The notes beneath the pieces are model-generated. The model saw only the letters and a list, made by a program, of their open reading frames with translations, made no database searches and had not been told where the DNA came from. From the NCBI GenBank assembly GCA_030841245.1, contig JAVEDG010000411.1, forward strand, positions 1-7,102: a stretch of 7,102 bases of DNA. The letters are read 5' to 3'. A program made the position numbers and the translations under genes. The stretch comes from Actinomycetota bacterium. GTDB taxonomy: Bacteria; Actinomycetota; Actinomycetes; JACCUZ01. Positions 4,864 through 7,102 of this stretch are shown here, in pieces. Numbering within the stretch: position 1 is the first letter of the stretch; every line of letters starts with the position of its first letter.

Positions 4864-5435
4864 ACCAGTGCGCCGGCGGCCGGCGCGGGCCGGCCCGGTG
4901 CCACCGGACCGTCGGCACCTGCTGTCGCACCGGGCCGAACCGCGTCACGGACCGCCCGCAGCGCCGACTCCAACGCCTCGCGTGCGACGGGTTGAAGCGG
5001 CGCGACCAGCATCTGCGAGACCAGGCTCAGATGCCCCGGCAGCACCTCGTCGACCCGGGCGCGTCCAGACTCGGTGACCACGGCATAGGTGCTCCTGCGG
5101 TCGAGGTCGCACGCACGCCGGGACACCAGGCCGACCGCGGCGAGCCGGTCGACCACCCGGGTTGCCCCACTGGTGGTGAGCGTCGTCTGCGCTGCCAGGT
5201 CGCTCATCCGCAGCATGCCCTCGGGCGTGCGGGACAACCGCACCAGCACCTCGAAGTCGACGCCGGAGAGCCCGTGCACCGCAAGCTGGGCGAGCAGGCG
5301 TGCCTGCACCGCCTGGAACACCTCGGCGAACAGGCCGACCAGGGTCAGCCGGTCGTCGTCGAGGCGCGCAGCCGGCGACCCTGACCCTGGGGACCCGGAG
5401 CCTGGCGACCCTGGCGACCCTGGCGACGTGGACAT
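4860..5435 (-). CDS. MarR-family transcriptional regulator
   Basis: The 191-residue product has the MarR layout: an N-terminal dimerisation helix (about 25-55), a winged helix-turn-helix (about 62-125), and a C-terminal dimerisation helix region (about 130-167). The recognition helix is around TTLTTSGATRVVDRLAAVGLV (84-104), followed by a wing with the DLDRRS motif (110-115) typical of the family. MarR proteins bind palindromic operators as dimers and are usually released by small phenolic or oxidising ligands. Residues 1-21 are a low-complexity Ser-Pro-Gly repeat, and the last 24 residues are an Ala/Gly/Pro-rich tail; neither belongs to the fold. The frame is open to an ATG at 5486, and ATGs also exist at 5447 and 5441. 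I chose 5435 because TATGAT ends seven bases before it and no Shine-Dalgarno is present. It is divergent from yceI, its likely target. Confidence 0.92.
   Translation of the reverse strand: MSTSPGSPGSPGSGSPGSGSPAARLDDDRLTLVGLFAEVFQAVQARLLAQLAVHGLSGVDFEVLVRLSRTPEGMLRMSDLAAQTTLTTSGATRVVDRLAAVGLVSRRACDLDRRSTYAVVTESGRARVDEVLPGHLSLVSQMLVAPLQPVAREALESALRAVRDAVRPGATAGADGPVAPGRPAPAAGALV
4870..4886 (+). terminator. Candidate terminator hairpin of nfo, inside the 3' end of marR
   Basis: GCGCCGG and CCGGCGC (4870-4876 and 4880-4886) flank a three-base loop, six bases past the nfo stop. The hairpin lies within the codons for the Ala/Gly/Pro-rich tail of the convergent MarR protein. No U-tract follows, and the surrounding sequence is so GC-rich that the structure could be incidental. 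Confidence 0.35.
5401..5427. repeat. Three exact tandem copies of a 9-bp unit in the marR 5' end
   Basis: CCTGGCGAC is repeated three times head to tail, with degenerate copies continuing towards 5382. On the minus strand it encodes Ser-Pro-Gly repeats at the N-terminus of the MarR protein. Because the unit is nine bases, copy-number change would keep the reading frame. Confidence 0.9.
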
Positions 5436-5442
5436 GACCATG

Positions 5443-5448
5443 ATCATA
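5443..5448 (-). promoter_or_regulatory. -10 of marR, leaderless
   Basis: TATGAT on the minus strand matches the -10 consensus at five of six positions and is followed after seven bases by the ATG at 5435, implying a leaderless transcript. TTGTCA lies twelve bases upstream of it and overlaps the yceI -35 on the other strand, so the two promoters are back to back. Confidence 0.55.
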
Positions 5449-5459
5449 GCGCACGCTGC

Positions 5460-5489
5460 TTGACAACGGGAATGTTGAAGGTGCAATCT
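5460..5489 (+). promoter_or_regulatory. Promoter of yceI
   Basis: A perfect TTGACA -35 (5460-5465) is followed after 18 bases by CAATCT (5484-5489), a weak -10. Transcription from about 5496 would leave a leader of about 53 bases carrying a Shine-Dalgarno. A good -35 with a poor -10 is typical of a controlled promoter. Confidence 0.55.
5464..5486. promoter_or_regulatory. Candidate MarR operator between marR and yceI
   Basis: Two overlapping palindromic words lie between the divergent promoters: CAAC-N6-GTTG (5464-5477) and TTG-N6-CAA (5475-5486). They cover the spacer of the yceI promoter and lie just upstream of the marR -10, so one bound dimer could repress both genes. Half-sites rich in TTG/CAA are common for MarR dimers. 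The arms are short, so this is a candidate only. Confidence 0.4.
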
Positions 5490-5548
5490 CTGTTTCAGCA
5501 GGCAACTGACCGATTCGCGACGTACGACCCCTACGAGAGGACCTCGTC

Positions 5549-6142
5549 ATGACCGAGCTCCACACCCAGACCCAGACCGCCGGTGTCCGCGTCGTCGACG
5601 GCGTCGAGCTGCCGACCGCCGGCACGTTCGTGCTGGACCCGGCGCACACCACGATCGGCTTCCTCGCCCGCCACCTGATGGTTACCAAGGTGCGCGGCCA
5701 CTTCGAGGAGTACACCGGCTCGGTGACCATCGCCGAGAACCCGCTCGAGTCCACCGCCGAGGCGACCATCGCCACCAAGAGCATCACCACCGGCAACGCC
5801 GACCGGGACACCCACCTGCGCTCCGGGGACTTTCTCGAGATCGAGAAGTACCCCGAGATCAAGTTCGCCATCTCGAAGGTGACCGGCCAGGACGGCGCGA
5901 CCTTCCACGCCCTCGGCGAGCTGACCATCAAGGGCGTCACCCGTGAGGTGCCGCTGGAGGTCGAGCTCGAGGGCCTGGCCAAGGACCCGTGGGGCAACGA
6001 GAAGATCGCCCTCACCGCGACCGGCGAGATCGACCGCGAGGACTTCGGGATGACCTGGAACGTCGCGCTCGAGACCGGCGGCGTGCTGGTCTCGAAGAAG
6101 ATCCGCCTCGAGATCGAGGCCCAGGCCAACCGCCAGGTCTGA
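5549..6142 (+). CDS. YceI-family lipocalin-like protein
   Basis: This 197-residue protein matches the YceI family, a lipocalin-like beta barrel that binds isoprenoid-type amphiphiles in characterised members. Hallmarks are FVLDPAHTTIGFLARHLMVTKVRGHFEEYTGSV (27-59), the central NADRDTHLRSGDFLEIEKYPEIKF (83-106), and GELTIKGVTREVPLEVE (122-138). GEIDREDFGMTW (158-169) and a final strand KKIRLEIEAQA complete the pattern. No signal peptide is visible, so the protein should be cytoplasmic, as for many actinobacterial members and unlike the periplasmic E. coli YceI. The physiological ligand is unknown. ATG 5549 is preceded by GAGAGGA at good spacing. A divergent MarR gene with overlapping promoters suggests control by a small-molecule or stress signal. 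Confidence 0.93.
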   Translation: MTELHTQTQTAGVRVVDGVELPTAGTFVLDPAHTTIGFLARHLMVTKVRGHFEEYTGSVTIAENPLESTAEATIATKSITTGNADRDTHLRSGDFLEIEKYPEIKFAISKVTGQDGATFHALGELTIKGVTREVPLEVELEGLAKDPWGNEKIALTATGEIDREDFGMTWNVALETGGVLVSKKIRLEIEAQANRQV

Positions 6143-6154
6143 GCGAGCAGATCG

Positions 6155-6173
6155 GCCGCGTCCCCTCCGCGGC
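6155..6173 (+). terminator. Small hairpin just past yceI
   Basis: GCCGCG (6155-6160) and CGCGGC (6168-6173) flank a seven-base pyrimidine loop, 12 bases past the yceI stop, and are followed by GGTTCTC. The six-pair stem is weak compared with the next hairpin, and may assist termination or 3'-end stability. Confidence 0.35.
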
Positions 6174-6188
6174 GGTTCTCACTAGACG

Positions 6189-6218
6189 ACGCCCCGGGTG
6201 TGCACGCGCCCGGGGCGT
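6189..6218 (+). terminator. Intrinsic-type terminator after yceI
   Basis: A perfect 10-bp inverted repeat has arms 6189-6198 (ACGCCCCGGG) and 6209-6218 and a ten-base loop, 46 bases past the yceI stop. No U-tract follows, as often in actinobacteria. It separates yceI from the downstream FemAB-like gene. Confidence 0.7.
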
Positions 6219-6231
6219 GGGCATCCGTGGG

Positions 6232-6237
6232 TAGCCT
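6232..6237 (+). promoter_or_regulatory. Candidate -10 for the FemAB-like gene
   Basis: TAGCCT fits TAnnnT and lies just past the yceI terminator. Transcription from about 6244 would give a leader of about 41 bases, ending in a GAGGAG Shine-Dalgarno (6275-6280) four bases before the ATG. No clear -35 is seen. Confidence 0.4.
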
Positions 6238-6284
6238 CGTCCCGTCGTCAGCCGTACGACGAGCCAGACCGCCCGAGGAGCGCC

Positions 6285-7102
6285 ATGCCGCTGACCGTCC
6301 GCCCGATCGAGGCGACGGAGCACCTGCGTTTCCTCGCCGCCCGCGCGTCGGCCAGCTTCCTGCAGTGCCCGTCGTGGGGCGAGGTCAAGGCCGAGTGGCG
6401 GCACGAGAGCCTGGGTTGGTACGACGACACCGACGCGCTGGTCGGTGCCGGTCTTGTGCTCTACCGCCAGGTGCCCAAGGTGAAGAGGTTCCTGGCCTAC
6501 CTGCCCGAGGGACCGGTGATCGACTGGTCCGCCGACGACCTCGAGGCCTGGTTGGCACCGATGGTCGAGCACCTGCGGGCCGCCGGTGCGTTCGGCATCA
6601 AGATGGGCCCGCCGGTGGTCGCGCGACGCTGGTCCGCGGCCACGGTCAAGGCGGCCATCGCCGAGAAGACCGCCAAGCGGCTCGCCGACCTCCAGCCCGA
6701 CGAGGGCAACGACGTCGCGGCGCGGGCCGCGGCCACACTGCGCCGCCTCGGCTGGCGGCCACCCGCCGGCGACGACGGCTTCGGCGCGGGCCAGCCGCAG
6801 TTCGTCTTCCAGGTGCCGCTCGCCGGACGCTCGGAGCAGGAGCTGCTGGCGGGGTTCAACCAGTTGTGGCGACGCAACATCAAGAAGGCCGACAAGGCCG
6901 GGGTCGAGGTGACCCAGGGCGCGGCCGAGGACCTGCCCGACTTCCACCGCCTCTACCTCGAGACCGCCGAGCGCGACGGCTTCACCGGGCGCCCGCTGCC
7001 CTACTTCCAGCGGATGTGGACCGCAATGCGCGAGGAGGACCCGGACCGGATCCGGCTCTACCTCGCCCGGCACGAGGGCGACCTGGTCGCGGCCACGACA
7101 AT
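6285..7102 (+). CDS. FemAB/FemX-family peptidoglycan-bridge aminoacyltransferase, cut by the window end
   Basis: The open frame runs from ATG 6285 to the end of the window (272 complete codons) without a stop, so the 3' part is missing; family members are roughly 350-420 residues. Two features identify it. The first is SFLQCPSWGEVKAEW (24-38), the usual SFLQ.P.WG.VK start of the first GNAT-like subdomain. The second is LLAGFNQLWRRNIKKADKAGVEV (187-209), the helical segment before the second subdomain, followed by the FHRLYLETAERDGFTGRPLPYF stretch (220-241). FemABX enzymes use aminoacyl-tRNA to add amino acids to the stem peptide of lipid II at the cytoplasmic membrane. In actinobacteria with LL-diaminopimelate walls this is typically a glycine bridge; glycine is inferred here, not read. 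The start is supported by GAGGAG four bases upstream. Confidence 0.88.
   Translation, partial: MPLTVRPIEATEHLRFLAARASASFLQCPSWGEVKAEWRHESLGWYDDTDALVGAGLVLYRQVPKVKRFLAYLPEGPVIDWSADDLEAWLAPMVEHLRAAGAFGIKMGPPVVARRWSAATVKAAIAEKTAKRLADLQPDEGNDVAARAAATLRRLGWRPPAGDDGFGAGQPQFVFQVPLAGRSEQELLAGFNQLWRRNIKKADKAGVEVTQGAAEDLPDFHRLYLETAERDGFTGRPLPYFQRMWTAMREEDPDRIRLYLARHEGDLVAATT

Noticed and set aside
5436..5486. Upstream extension of marR to a start at 5486
   Set aside because: It would run through the marR -10 and the yceI promoter and has no ribosome binding site; the leaderless start at 5435 fits better.
4945..6129. 394-codon minus-strand frame spanning marR and yceI
   Set aside because: It overlaps two well-recognised genes and the promoter region in another frame and resembles no family.
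6012..7073. 353-codon minus-strand frame opposite the FemAB-like gene
   Set aside because: The plus strand encodes a recognisable FemAB protein with a ribosome binding site; the minus frame runs through the yceI end and its terminator and has shadow composition.
1..7102. A novel defence, mobile or biosynthetic system
   Set aside because: I see only core housekeeping and common regulator/transport genes, no transposase, integrase, CRISPR repeat, toxin-antitoxin pair or composition change.

Overview
The window is very GC-rich chromosomal DNA, strongly biased to G/C at third codon positions. It carries the rpsF-ssb-rpsR-rplI block and a FemAB-family peptidoglycan-bridge transferase. The S18, SSB and endonuclease IV proteins look actinobacterial. 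A Nocardioides-like member of the Propionibacteriales is my best guess, from overall impression only; no database search was possible. Nothing looks like a plasmid, phage, insertion sequence, CRISPR array or tRNA/rRNA gene. All genes have similar composition and belong to familiar families, so I read this as ordinary core chromosome.

Layout from left to right. Positions 1-176 are a non-coding stretch with several DnaA-box-like TCCAC words, probably the upstream region of a gene beyond the left edge. A MATE-family efflux transporter (177-1547, +) converges, with a 12-bp gap, on a DinB/DUF664-superfamily protein (1560-2099, -). The four-gene operon rpsF-ssb-rpsR-rplI runs right to left (3820 to 2190) and ends in a strong hairpin terminator at 2131-2168. 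A 239-bp divergent intergenic region separates rpsF from an endonuclease IV gene (nfo, 4060-4863, +). nfo converges on a MarR-family regulator (4860-5435, -), and their stop codons overlap in one CTAG. The MarR gene is divergent from a YceI-family gene (5549-6142, +), with overlapping promoters and candidate operator half-sites between them. After a terminator-like hairpin, a FemAB/FemX-like aminoacyltransferase starts at 6285 and runs off the right edge.

Functional picture. Ribosomal proteins S6, S18 and L9 and single-strand DNA-binding protein are made together from one transcript. Endonuclease IV has its own promoter and serves base-excision repair. The MarR protein probably controls itself and the YceI lipocalin-like protein. 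The MATE and DinB-like proteins are independent single-gene units.

The most interesting signals are regulatory. The rpsF leader can fold so that its Shine-Dalgarno sequence is paired with an upstream CCTCCT, suggesting translational feedback on the ribosomal operon. Four genes (MATE, DinB-like, nfo, marR) have a TAnnnT -10 element only 6-8 bases before the ATG, which points to leaderless transcripts. Three of these also share GTC exactly 12 bases before the -10, which resembles the actinobacterial RecA-independent DNA-damage promoter class. I found no evidence of a novel multi-gene system. No gene-free stretch exceeds 300 bases.
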